Assembly: GCA_038318085.1 (NCBI GenBank)
Contig: JBBQBV010000033.1
Location: 1-29,000 of the forward strand
Reading direction: 5' to 3'
Length of the DNA: 29,000 nt
From: DATLGB01 sp038318085
Lineage (GTDB): Bacteria; Actinomycetota; Thermoleophilia; Solirubrobacterales; Solirubrobacteraceae
Under the pieces are notes generated by a model that worked only from the letters and a program-made list of their open reading frames with translations, was not told where the DNA came from and searched no databases. The position numbers were made by a program, and so were the translations under genes. Position 1 is the first letter of the stretch; each line of letters begins with the position of its first letter. Shown here in pieces: positions 7,986-15,715 of this stretch.

Positions 7986-8864
7986 CTACGGCTGGGAGCT
8001 CTGCGTCGCGAGCTCGAACGACGGCTCCGGCGCCTCGTCGGACCGTCGCGTGAAGCGATGGCGGATCAGCGTCGATGCGACGCGGCCGCCGTCGCGCCAG
8101 GTTCGCAGGTTGGACGTCCCGTAGATGCGGGGCGCCTCGAAGCTCGGGACCTCAGCCACCCGCAGCCCGGTCTTGACCGCCCGGACGACGATCTCCGTCT
8201 CGATCTCGAAGCCATCCGTGCGCAGGTCCAGCGTCTCCAGGACCGTCCGCCGGAAGGCCATGAAGCCGTAACAGAGGTCGGTGAACTGACAGCTGTAGAG
8301 CGTGTTGGTCACGTCGCGCAGCACGCGGTTGCCCCATCGGCGGATCGCCTCCATGTCGTCCGTTCCGGCGCCCGTCATGAAGCGCGAGCCCTTCACGAGG
8401 TCGTAGCCGGTGTCGATGCGGTCCAAGAACCGCGTGATCTCGGCCGGATCCATGCTGCGATCCGCGTCGATCATGACGATGACCTCGCCGTCCGCCGCAT
8501 CGAACCCGGCCCGCAGCGCGGCGCCCTTGCCCGGACGCTGTTGACCGACGACCAGGACGTCGGGCCGGATGCGGCGTGCGATCTCGACGGTATCGTCGGT
8601 CGAGTCCCCGTCGACGAGGATGATCTGGTCGATGACGTCGGGAACGCGCTCGAGCACCCATTCGATGTTGCGCGCCTCGTTCATCGCCGGCACGACGCAT
8701 GACACGCGCGGTGGGGGGACGAGGGACAACAGCGCCGACGGCAGCCGGCTGGGAGCCGGCCGGAGGGGCTGCTGTTCGATGTCCTTGGCCTCACCGCGGT
8801 TCCCGTTGCCCAGCAAAGTCGATCTCCTGTTGTACTGCTCCATGGCGATTGGCGAAACGGGCAT
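7986..8864 (-). CDS. Dolichol-phosphate-mannose-synthase-like GT2 glycosyltransferase
   Basis: About 292 aa from the ATG at 8864. The GT-A core starts at RVSCVVPAMNEARNIEWVL, then IILVDGDSTDDT, RPGKGAALRAGFDAADG and the metal-binding DAD in VMIDADRSMDP (about D133/D135). The cluster FTDLCYGFMAFRR, DGFEIETEIVVRA and VAEVPSFEAPRIYGTSNL is characteristic of polyprenyl-phosphate mannose or glucose synthases of the DPM1/Ppm1 type. The C-terminal transmembrane helices found in some relatives are absent. The reaction would load a sugar from a nucleotide donor onto polyprenyl phosphate for the GT-C enzyme encoded next. The start is uncertain: ATG 8864 has GGGA 5 nt upstream, ATG 8843 has none, and the frame is open to a GTG at 8939. 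A TAGGTT box at 8944-8949 is a possible promoter. Confidence 0.87.
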   Translation of the reverse strand: MPVSPIAMEQYNRRSTLLGNGNRGEAKDIEQQPLRPAPSRLPSALLSLVPPPRVSCVVPAMNEARNIEWVLERVPDVIDQIILVDGDSTDDTVEIARRIRPDVLVVGQQRPGKGAALRAGFDAADGEVIVMIDADRSMDPAEITRFLDRIDTGYDLVKGSRFMTGAGTDDMEAIRRWGNRVLRDVTNTLYSCQFTDLCYGFMAFRRTVLETLDLRTDGFEIETEIVVRAVKTGLRVAEVPSFEAPRIYGTSNLRTWRDGGRVASTLIRHRFTRRSDEAPEPSFELATQSSQP

Positions 8865-8943
8865 TCCATTCCCAATTCGCGTTTCTCTGAGCCCCCTCCC
8901 GCCGTGACGTGCCCGAGCCCGAACGTGGCCCTCGCGCACCGAG

Positions 8944-8949
8944 AACCTA
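8944..8949 (-). promoter_or_regulatory. Candidate -10 box for the DPM-like GT2
   Basis: Minus-strand TAGGTT, the same hexamer as before the 3807 GT2 and radA, here in the 192-bp divergent region between the DPM-like GT2 and the first GH26 gene. It lies 4 nt before a possible GTG (8939) and about 80 nt before the preferred ATG, so transcript type is unclear. Confidence 0.3.
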
Positions 8950-9021
8950 CCGTTTCATGCCAGGTGCTGCGCCGGTACCTTGATCTTTACCCGGTCCTGC
9001 GCACGGACAATCGACCTCTTG

Positions 9022-9047
9022 TACCGTGTCGCTCCACACGCTGGAGG
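9022..9047 (+). promoter_or_regulatory. Candidate -10 box and ribosome binding site for the first GH26 gene
   Basis: TACCGT at 9022-9027 is a TAnnnT-type box. GGAGG at 9043-9047 is a strong Shine-Dalgarno sequence 9 nt before the GTG at 9057 and is the main reason for choosing that start. No convincing -35 was seen. Confidence 0.42.
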
Positions 9048-9056
9048 CTTGAGCGG

Positions 9057-10535
9057 GTGTCGCAACTGACGAACGACGCGCATCGGAGTGATCTGAGCTT
9101 GCAGGCCAACCGACGTGGAAGTCTGTCGCTCGCACTGGTGGGACTCGTGGTACTCGGTGCGCTTGTCGCGCGGGCGGCGGGGATCGGCTCCGCGACCGTC
9201 GCGGTGAAGCGGCCGACCCAGGCTCGGATCGAGTCGGTACGGGTCGCTGCCGACTCCGCGAGCGCCGCGGTACAGGTGCGCTGCCCGTCTGCCTCGTCCG
9301 GTTGTGCCGTCGCGCTCAGCGGCGCAGCCGCCGGCGAGACCTTCAGCAAGCGCTCGAAGGCGGGCGCATCGATCTACTTCGGCGCCCTGGTGGGCGGGAA
9401 GGCGCCGGCGACCAGCGCGTTCGCCAAAGGCGGCGCCTACGCGCGCTTCGAGCAGCAGGTCCAGAAGCGGATGGCGCTGATTCAATGGGGCCAGCCCTGG
9501 AAGTTCGCGGGGCGGTTTCAACCGTTTCAGCGCAGGTTCTTCGACAACGTCCGTGCGCACGGCTCGATCCCCGTCATCAACTGGGGATCGTGGGAGCTCG
9601 GCCGTGGCGCGCGCCAGCCGGCGTTTGAGCTGCGAGACCTCTACGAGGGCTCCTACGACGCCTACGTCACGCGCTGGGCGAAGGCGGCCAAGGCCTGGGG
9701 ACACCCGTTCATGCTGCGCTTCGACCACGAGATGAACGGCTGGTGGTACCCGTGGGGTGAGGGCAAGACCCAGCAGGGCCCGACCGTCAACGGCAACCGC
9801 CCGGGCGACTACGTGCGGGCCTGGCGGCACGTCCACGACATCTTCACCCGCGTCGGTGCGACGAACGTCACGTGGCTGTGGACCCCGAACATCGTGGGCC
9901 ACAACGGACGCTACCCGTCGCTCGCTTCGCTGTACCCCGGCGGCAGCTACGTCGACTGGACGGGGTTCAGCGCCTTCAGCTACGACCGCAGCCAGTACGC
10001 CTCGCCGCACCAGCTTCTGACCGGAGCGGGTGTCGACTGGCTCGACAACACCTACCAGCTGGTGTCGTCATTGGCTCCGCGCAAGCCGATGGTGCTCGCT
10101 GAGGTCGGCGCGACCGAGCTGGGCGACGGCGGGACGGGCAAGGCGGCCTGGATCAGGGATCTGTTGACCAGGCAGCTCCCGCGAAACCTGCCGCGGATCA
10201 AGGCGGTGCTGTGGTTCGATTGGAACTCGACGTGGCCCGACATCGAGATCGACAGCTCTGCGGCCGCGCAGGCCGCGTTCGCTCAGGGCATCGGCTCGGC
10301 CGTCTACGCCTCCAATCGCTTCCGCAATCTGTCGTCGGAGCCGATCGCGCCGCCGGACTCCGAGACCCCGATGACGACATGGCTCCAGCTCCGCCCTGGG
10401 ATGACCAAGAAGGTCCGTCTGCGCATCCCACCCGCTGTCGCCGAGGCTCTCGAGCGTCACGGCGGAACCGTGGCGATCACGCTCGTCTCGGCCGGATCGA
10501 GGCAGCCGTCGACGAGCAGCGTCACGGTCAGGTGA
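9057..10535 (+). CDS. GH26 glycoside hydrolase, copy 1, with flanking Ig-like halves
   Basis: 492 aa. Residues about 20-42 form a signal peptide or anchor (SLSLALVGLVVLGALVARAAG). Residues about 50-100 are a beta-sandwich-like half domain (VRVAADSASAAVQVRCPSA, SSGCAVALSG). The GH26 (beta-mannanase-type) barrel runs from YFGALVGGKAP (about 104) to about 435: MLRFDHEMNGWWYPWGEG carries the acid/base E225, and MVLAEVGATE the nucleophile E349. The C-terminus (TTWLQLRPGMTKKVRLRIPP, then TVAITLVSAG) looks like the second half of the beta-sandwich. Likely role: extracellular cleavage or transglycosylation of a beta-linked mannan or glucan. GTG 9057 follows GGAGG. It is paralogous to the GH26 genes at 14473 and 20631, and a GT4 begins 16 nt downstream. 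Confidence 0.87.
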   Translation: MSQLTNDAHRSDLSLQANRRGSLSLALVGLVVLGALVARAAGIGSATVAVKRPTQARIESVRVAADSASAAVQVRCPSASSGCAVALSGAAAGETFSKRSKAGASIYFGALVGGKAPATSAFAKGGAYARFEQQVQKRMALIQWGQPWKFAGRFQPFQRRFFDNVRAHGSIPVINWGSWELGRGARQPAFELRDLYEGSYDAYVTRWAKAAKAWGHPFMLRFDHEMNGWWYPWGEGKTQQGPTVNGNRPGDYVRAWRHVHDIFTRVGATNVTWLWTPNIVGHNGRYPSLASLYPGGSYVDWTGFSAFSYDRSQYASPHQLLTGAGVDWLDNTYQLVSSLAPRKPMVLAEVGATELGDGGTGKAAWIRDLLTRQLPRNLPRIKAVLWFDWNSTWPDIEIDSSAAAQAAFAQGIGSAVYASNRFRNLSSEPIAPPDSETPMTTWLQLRPGMTKKVRLRIPPAVAEALERHGGTVAITLVSAGSRQPSTSSVTVR

Positions 10536-10551
10536 TCGCCTGCGGATCCTG

Positions 10552-11637
10552 ATGGTCACGCCCCGATTCGCGCCCGAGATCGGCGGCGTCGAGCATCACG
10601 TCGGACAGGTTGCCCGGCGAATGGCCGCCAGCGGCTGCGAGGTCACCGTCCTCACGGCGGACCCCGGCGGAGCGCTTGCGCCACGTGAGCAGGGAGATGG
10701 ATTTGCGATCCGGCGGGTGCGCGCGTGGCCGGCCGGCAGCGACTACCGCTTCGCTCCGAGGATCTGGCGGGAGGTCTCTCAGGGAGGCTGGGACATCGTT
10801 CACGTGCAGTCCTACCACACGTTCGTCGCGCCGATCGCCATGCTCGCCGCGCGTCGCGCACGCATCCCGTACGTCGTGACCTTTCACGGCGGCGGCCACA
10901 CCTCCGCGGTACGTCACGGGCTTCGCGCCCGGCAGCGCCGCCTGCTTGCGCCGCTGCTGCGTGGCGCGGCTCGCCTGATCGCGATCGCGAGATTCGAGAT
11001 CACCGACTACGGCGGCGAGCTCGGGCTCGGACCCGACAGATTCACGCTGATACCCATTGGCGTCGACCTGGTGGACCCGGCGACGTTGCCGGACCGCGAC
11101 GAGGACGCGCCGAGACCCCTGATCGCCTCGATCGGACGTCTCGAGCGCTACAAGGGCCACCACCGGATCATCGCCGCGCTCCCGTTCATCGTCGCCGAGC
11201 ATCCGCACGCTCGTCTGTGGATCGCGGGCGAGGGGCCGTACGAGCAGTCGTTGTCCGAGCAGGCCCGAGAGCTCGGGTTGTCCGATCGGGTGCTGATCGA
11301 GGCCGTCCGCGATCGCGCGCAGATGGCGGCTCGCGTGCAGCAGGCCGATCTCGTCGTGCTGCTGAGTGACTTCGAGACGCAGCCGAGCGCCGTGCTGGAG
11401 GCCGCCAACCTGCGCAGGCCCGTGCTGGTCGCCGACAACTCGGGCCTGCGCGAGCTCGCCGACCAAGGCCTTGCGCGGGCGATTGCGACGGACAGCCCAC
11501 CGGCCCGGGTCGCCGACGCCGCCCTGGAGATGCTCGGGGCTCCGCCGCCTCAACAGGTGCCCGACATCATGAGCTGGGAGGCCTGCACGGCCGCCCTGAT
11601 CGAGCTCTACCGCGAGGTCAGCGCAGGCGCCGGGTGA
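10552..11637 (+). CDS. Glycosyltransferase family 4 (GT-B fold)
   Basis: 361 aa. The N-terminus MVTPRFAPEIGGVEHHVGQV is the classic GT4 acceptor-side start, followed by DIVHVQSYHTFVAPIAMLAA and VVTFHGGGHTS. The C-terminal half has SIGRLERYKGHHRII and LWIAGEGPYE, and the donor-phosphate motif EX7E is present (E-TQPSAVL-E). It is a retaining transferase using a nucleotide sugar at the cytoplasmic membrane face; the sugar is unknown. The natural start could be the in-frame CTG at 10540, since LRILMVTPRFAP fits the family better; ATG 10552 is used here. It lies 16 nt after the first GH26 gene, probably co-transcribed, and its 3' end overlaps the convergent kinase-like gene by 20 bases. Confidence 0.9.
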   Translation: MVTPRFAPEIGGVEHHVGQVARRMAASGCEVTVLTADPGGALAPREQGDGFAIRRVRAWPAGSDYRFAPRIWREVSQGGWDIVHVQSYHTFVAPIAMLAARRARIPYVVTFHGGGHTSAVRHGLRARQRRLLAPLLRGAARLIAIARFEITDYGGELGLGPDRFTLIPIGVDLVDPATLPDRDEDAPRPLIASIGRLERYKGHHRIIAALPFIVAEHPHARLWIAGEGPYEQSLSEQARELGLSDRVLIEAVRDRAQMAARVQQADLVVLLSDFETQPSAVLEAANLRRPVLVADNSGLRELADQGLARAIATDSPPARVADAALEMLGAPPPQQVPDIMSWEACTAALIELYREVSAGAG

Positions 11638-12226
11638 GCTCGAGCCGTACGAGCTCCGCCTCGTCGCGGCTCGTGCAGCGCACGAGCTTCGCCGTGTACG
11701 GGGCCAGCAGCCGCTCGGCCATGTCGCGCGTGACGGGATAGCGGCGCGCCTCACCCTCCGGTCGGTAGTACTCGCGGCTGTCTCGCAGCACCGCGAAGAG
11801 CTGACCGAGGTGCCGGCGATAGTCGCCGAACCGCGTGAACTTCTGCGCGGCGGGCCGATCCCGGACCTCGCCGGCAGCTGAGGTCGCGAAGCGCCGGACG
11901 ATCTGCACGGCGATGGTCGACCAGCCTCCGTAGTCGAGCCAGACGATCACATCCGCGCGCCGCAGCAGCTCATCGGTCCAGCCGAGGTGGATGCCCTCGG
12001 CGATCCACGACGGCTCGCGCGCGATCGCTCGAGCGTCGGCGAGCCGTTGCTGATCGCTGCGCGGCGCGAACTCCGGGCCTTCGAAGGCGACGCGATCGAG
12101 CTCGTAGACGGGGATGTCGGTGGTCTCGGCGAGGGTGGCGGCGAGCGTGGACTTGCCGCACCCGGGACCCCCGAAGATGTGGATCCTGCGCGGAGCTGCG
12201 ACCGCTGGGGGGACCAGGGCCGCCAT
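11618..12226 (-). CDS. P-loop adenylate-kinase-like (FlaR/topology-modulation-type) protein
   Basis: 202 aa cytoplasmic P-loop NTPase. Walker A is FGGPGCGKSTLA. It is followed by YELDRVAF (LID/NMP-binding side) and the Walker B-like ADVIVWLDYG. The RxRR-type arginines and the segment YRRHLGQLFAVLRDSREYYRP resemble small kinases annotated as adenylate kinase or topology modulation protein (FlaR-like). Its substrate is unknown; within a glycan operon a nucleotide or small-molecule kinase is possible, but the link could be only positional. ATG 12226 lies 7 nt after the methyltransferase stop with no strong ribosome binding site, suggesting coupled translation. It is the last gene of the minus-strand operon GH26-GT4-methyltransferase-kinase, and its 3' end overlaps the GT4 gene by 20 bases. 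Confidence 0.8.
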   Translation of the reverse strand: MAALVPPAVAAPRRIHIFGGPGCGKSTLAATLAETTDIPVYELDRVAFEGPEFAPRSDQQRLADARAIAREPSWIAEGIHLGWTDELLRRADVIVWLDYGGWSTIAVQIVRRFATSAAGEVRDRPAAQKFTRFGDYRRHLGQLFAVLRDSREYYRPEGEARRYPVTRDMAERLLAPYTAKLVRCTSRDEAELVRLELTRRLR

Positions 12227-12233
12227 CCGCGGC

Positions 12234-13175
12234 TCAGAGGTCAGACGGCCCGTCGGGTCGAGCCAGTGCCAGGACCACGAACGAGTCCATGGTCCTGCCC
12301 TTGGGGATGAGCTGCACGAGGCGCGACTCGACCAGCTTGCCCACCTTGTACAGCCGCGGGTAGCGGGCGGTCTTCGCCGCTAGCCGGCGGACCTTCGCCA
12401 CGGGTGCGAGCTCGATCCCCGTGGAGCGGACGTCGTGCAGCTCGGTCGTGTAGCCCGCTCTTCCGAGCGCCGCGCCGAGGCCCTTCGAGTTCCACCGGAT
12501 GAGCGTGCGCGGGGGCAGGGAGGCCGCCTGGCCGATGTTCGTCGGACCGTACGCCGCGACGGCCAACGGCGCCTGCGGATAGCGCGCGCGCACCGTATCG
12601 AAGAACGCCGTCGGGTTCTCGAGGTGATGGATCATGAAAAACGAGACCACCGCGTCTGCCTGCTGCCAGTTGTCGGGCAGGCTCTCCACCGGGCCCTGCC
12701 AGACCTCGAAGCCGTCCTGGCGGTTCAGACGCACCGGATCGTCGGCGACGTCGAGGCCGACGGCGTTGAACCCGCGCTTGCGCAGCGCGTGCAGAAAGAA
12801 CCCGAGGCCACACCCGAGGTCCAGGACCGTCCCGCCGGCCGGCACGGTCCTCTGGACCCAGTCGAGCACCTGATCGAAGGCCGGCGTCCAAAACCACAGC
12901 TCCGGCGACCCGAGGTCGTCGAGGATGACCGTGCGCTGCTGCACGCGGTCGTGGAAGTCCGTCATGTCGTTCGTCGCCACGTCGCCGCGATAGGCGTCGC
13001 TGAACAGCGCGACCGGGTCCTGCTCCCGCGTCAGCGGGTCGGCGAACGTCAGCGTGCATGACGAGCACACACGCCACCGGCCCCACCCCGGTATCGCGTC
13101 GCCCCCCACCGAGGCCGACCCGCACACCGGGCACGCCAAGGCGCCCGGGGCCATCTGTTCTTCATGGAGATTCAC
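12234..13175 (-). CDS. Class I SAM-dependent methyltransferase with N-terminal zinc ribbon
   Basis: 313 aa. An N-terminal zinc ribbon of two CxxC pairs (CPVCGS and CSSCTLTF, about residues 15-40) is followed by a linker with FSDAYRGDV. A Rossmann methyltransferase domain then shows motif I VLDLGCGLGFFLHAL, the acidic residue ending strand 2 (VGLDVADDPV), and motif IV-like ADAVVSFFMIHHLENP. This architecture is common among sugar-modifying methyltransferases in polysaccharide and secondary-metabolite loci; it would methylate a nucleotide sugar or a growing glycan, though the target is not visible. The GTG start overlaps the stop of the upstream GT4 (GTGA, 13175-13172), so the two are coupled. 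C-terminal residues (KVGKLVESRLVQLIPKG) could be an amphipathic helix. Confidence 0.87.
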   Translation of the reverse strand: MNLHEEQMAPGALACPVCGSASVGGDAIPGWGRWRVCSSCTLTFADPLTREQDPVALFSDAYRGDVATNDMTDFHDRVQQRTVILDDLGSPELWFWTPAFDQVLDWVQRTVPAGGTVLDLGCGLGFFLHALRKRGFNAVGLDVADDPVRLNRQDGFEVWQGPVESLPDNWQQADAVVSFFMIHHLENPTAFFDTVRARYPQAPLAVAAYGPTNIGQAASLPPRTLIRWNSKGLGAALGRAGYTTELHDVRSTGIELAPVAKVRRLAAKTARYPRLYKVGKLVESRLVQLIPKGRTMDSFVVLALARPDGPSDL

Positions 13176-14440
13176 AGGGCATCCTCCGCCGGATCGACCT
13201 GGCCTCGACCCGCACCAGCGTCACGGTAGAGCTTCTCGAAGCCGTCTACCACCGCCCCGATCCGGAACTGCTTTGCGCGGGCTCGCGCGGCGCGCCCCAT
13301 CCGGTCGCACAACGACCCGTCGTCGACCAGCCGCTGCATGGCGCGCGCGAGCGCCTCGACGTCGCCTTGGTCGACGAGCAGCCCGCAGACGCCGTCCTCG
13401 ATGACGTCCGCGTGCCCTCCGGGCCGGGTGCCGATCACCGCGCGTCCCTGGGTCATCGCCTCGCAGACGACGGAGCCCAGCGGCTCCGGCAGCAACGAGG
13501 GGAAGACCCCGAACAAGGCACGGTCCCATGCGCGCAGCACGGCGCCGTGGCTGAAGTCGGTGAGCACCACGACGCCCGGTGGGACGCTCATCGCCGTGCC
13601 GGGCTCCTTCGTCCCGATGAGCACGAGCAACGGCGGATCCCCGGTGAGCCGGCTGTAGGCCTCGAGCAGCTCGCCGGTCCCCTTCTCGTGGCGCAGGGCC
13701 CCGACGAACAGCATGTACGGCTCCTCCGGCAGCCGCGCCAGATCAGCCGCCACCCGCTCGGTGAGGGGTCCGGGGGCCGCGACCGCCTCCGGGATGACTC
13801 GGCCGATCCTCACGAGGTCAGATGACAAGACGTCGCGTCGCACCATTCGCTCGACGTAGTGGCTGACGCTGTGCAGCGCGTGCGCCCGGGCGCGCAGCAG
13901 GCGCCGAGAGGCGAGGACGCCGCCGGCGGCGATCCAGCCTTTCGGCCATCCGTAGTGCTCCGCAGAGCAGCCGGCGCACTTCAGGGGCGCGGGTCCGGAG
14001 CAGATCGTGCCGCGGCCGTAGAGCAGCGTGCGCTTCGCGCAGCCGTAGCCGTAGTCGCGCGCCGACAGCACGAGCGGAACCCGGTTGCCGCGCAGAGCGG
14101 CTGCGACGGAGTAGCCGATCCAGCCGTGCGAGTGCACCACATCGGGTCCAAAGGCCCCGACGAGGCGTCGCACCTGCGCGGTCGTGATCGGATCGGGAAA
14201 CGGTGGATGATGTTGCTGCACGCCCTCCGGCACCGCCCGACGGATCACGGTCCGCAGCTGTCGCAGCCGGTGCACCTCGACCCCGCCGTCGTACTCGACC
14301 GCGGGCAGATCGCGCGACCAGGGCGCCGCCACCGAGACGGCATGTCCGCGCTCGGCGAGCTCGCGGGCGATCAGCCGCGTCTGGATGTGGGCTCCGCCGA
14401 TGAAAGGTGGATAGTGGTCGCTGCTGAGAAGCACGCGCAT
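13172..14440 (-). CDS. Glycosyltransferase family 4 with cysteine-rich insertion
   Basis: 422 aa. Start ATG 14440 gives MRVLLSSDHYPPFIGGAHIQ, the usual GT4 N-terminus; the longer open frame upstream is antisense to the second GH26 region and is not used. DVVHSHGWIGYSVAAAL and VLSARDYGYGCAKR follow, then a cysteine-rich insertion (GTICSGPAPLKCAGCSAEHYG) that probably binds a metal. The C-terminal half has MLFVGALRHEKGTGELLEAY and the EX7E donor motif (E-PLGSVVC-E), then GTRPGGHADVIEDG. It is a retaining transferase using a nucleotide sugar; specificity is unknown. It lies 32 nt after the second GH26 gene and is coupled to the downstream methyltransferase. A TACGGT box lies 10 nt before the ATG, so an internal leaderless start is possible. 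Confidence 0.9.
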   Translation of the reverse strand: MRVLLSSDHYPPFIGGAHIQTRLIARELAERGHAVSVAAPWSRDLPAVEYDGGVEVHRLRQLRTVIRRAVPEGVQQHHPPFPDPITTAQVRRLVGAFGPDVVHSHGWIGYSVAAALRGNRVPLVLSARDYGYGCAKRTLLYGRGTICSGPAPLKCAGCSAEHYGWPKGWIAAGGVLASRRLLRARAHALHSVSHYVERMVRRDVLSSDLVRIGRVIPEAVAAPGPLTERVAADLARLPEEPYMLFVGALRHEKGTGELLEAYSRLTGDPPLLVLIGTKEPGTAMSVPPGVVVLTDFSHGAVLRAWDRALFGVFPSLLPEPLGSVVCEAMTQGRAVIGTRPGGHADVIEDGVCGLLVDQGDVEALARAMQRLVDDGSLCDRMGRAARARAKQFRIGAVVDGFEKLYRDAGAGRGQVDPAEDAL

Positions 14441-14472
14441 CGGCCGTGCGACCGTACCAAGCTGACGCCGGG

Positions 14473-15594
14473 TCAGCGGCGTGCGGCCAGTGTCGGGCTG
14501 CCCGGTATCGCGGACGCCGCAGACAACCCGGCGAACACGTTCGTCGCATACGTCGGCAGGGCGACGGCGCGGCGGAAGGCGAAGATCGCCCGTGCGGAGC
14601 TGGCGATCGGCAGCGACTCGTAGCCCGCCGTCGACGTGTCGTACCAGATGAACCCGCGGACCTTGCGAAAGCGCCTCGGAAGGGCCCTGGCGATCAGGTT
14701 GTTGATCCACCCGGCCTTGCGGGCGCCGTCGTCGTTGCTCTCTCTCGAGCCGGTCTCGGCCAGCATCATCGGCTTGTGCGGCGCGACCCGCAGCACCGCG
14801 CGGTAGCTGTTGCGCAGCCAGGTGGTCCCCCGGCCGGTGAGCATCGTCGTGGGCGAGACCCACGTCGAGATGTCGCTGTTATAGGCGCTCAGCCCCGACC
14901 AGTCGACGTAGTGCCGGCCGGGGTACAGCGTGCGCAGGGAGGGATAGCGATCGTTCTTGGCCATGATGTTCGCGTTCCACAGCCAGGTCACGTTGGTGGC
15001 CTGCTCGCGCACGAAGATGCGGTGGACGTGGCGCCAGGCCTTGACGAAGTCGCCGGGAAGGTTCCCGTTCGCGATGGCTCCGGTCTCCGTCCGGCCCTCG
15101 CCCCACGGATACCACCAGCCGTTCATCTCGTGGTTGAAGCGCAGCATGAACGGATGGCCCCACGCCCGCGCCGCCCGTGCCCACTCGACGAGGTAGGCGT
15201 CGTAGGTGCCGGCGGTGATGTCGCGCAGCTGGAAGTCGGGTTGATCGAGGCCGCGGCCGAGCTCCCAGGACGACCAGCTGAGCACGGGGATCGCCCCGTG
15301 CCGGCGCACGTTCTCGAAGTACGAGCGCTGAAAGGGCTGCATCTCGCCGTTCCACTTCCACGGCTGGCCCCATTGGATCAGCGACATGCGCTTGCCGGCC
15401 TCCTGCTCGAAGCGGGTGATCGCGCCTCCGGGAGCCAAGGCCTCCTCGGTCGGCGGCTGACCGGCCACGAGGGCCCCGAAGTACTTGCTGGCGGCGCTGG
15501 CAGGGCGCGGGACGGCCAGGAGCACGAGCAGGACCGTCATCGCCGCGAGCGCGCGGCAACGCGCGCCGGCACGGGTGGGCACGGAGGTGGTCAT
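14473..15594 (-). CDS. GH26 glycoside hydrolase, copy 2 (single-domain)
   Basis: 373 aa. The signal peptide covers about residues 1-35 (LAAMTVLLVLLAVPRPASA), and the GH26 barrel begins at once with KYFGALVAGQPP. The catalytic motifs match the two paralogues: MLRFNHEMNGWWYPWGEG (acid/base E156) and MMLAETGSRE (nucleophile E280), with IQWGQPWKW and YVDWSGLSAYNSD also conserved. It is the minimal version, without the flanking modules of copies 1 and 3. The role is presumably extracellular remodelling of the polymer made by this island. ATG 15594 has an AAGGA element about 12 nt upstream; the longer frame to 15771 covers the divergent promoter region and is not used. It is first in the operon with GT4, methyltransferase and kinase-like genes, and divergent from the flippase. 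Confidence 0.88.
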   Translation of the reverse strand: MTTSVPTRAGARCRALAAMTVLLVLLAVPRPASAASKYFGALVAGQPPTEEALAPGGAITRFEQEAGKRMSLIQWGQPWKWNGEMQPFQRSYFENVRRHGAIPVLSWSSWELGRGLDQPDFQLRDITAGTYDAYLVEWARAARAWGHPFMLRFNHEMNGWWYPWGEGRTETGAIANGNLPGDFVKAWRHVHRIFVREQATNVTWLWNANIMAKNDRYPSLRTLYPGRHYVDWSGLSAYNSDISTWVSPTTMLTGRGTTWLRNSYRAVLRVAPHKPMMLAETGSRESNDDGARKAGWINNLIARALPRRFRKVRGFIWYDTSTAGYESLPIASSARAIFAFRRAVALPTYATNVFAGLSAASAIPGSPTLAARR

Positions 15595-15702
15595 GTCGGG
15601 TGGGAATCCTTTGTCATGGCTGCGGTGCTGGACGTCCGGGGGGGCCCAGGGCCGACCCAGACTACCCCGCCTGTATCGGCCCGTGCTCCGTATCGCCTGA
15701 CC

Positions 15703-15708
15703 TAGCAT
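15703..15708 (+). promoter_or_regulatory. Candidate leaderless -10 box for the flippase operon
   Basis: TAGCAT, 7 nt before ATG 15716, with no ribosome binding site in between; it lies in the 121-bp divergent region facing the second GH26 gene. On the other strand TAGTCT occurs in the same region and could serve GH26 copy 2. Confidence 0.42.
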
Positions 15709-15715
15709 TGGGCGG

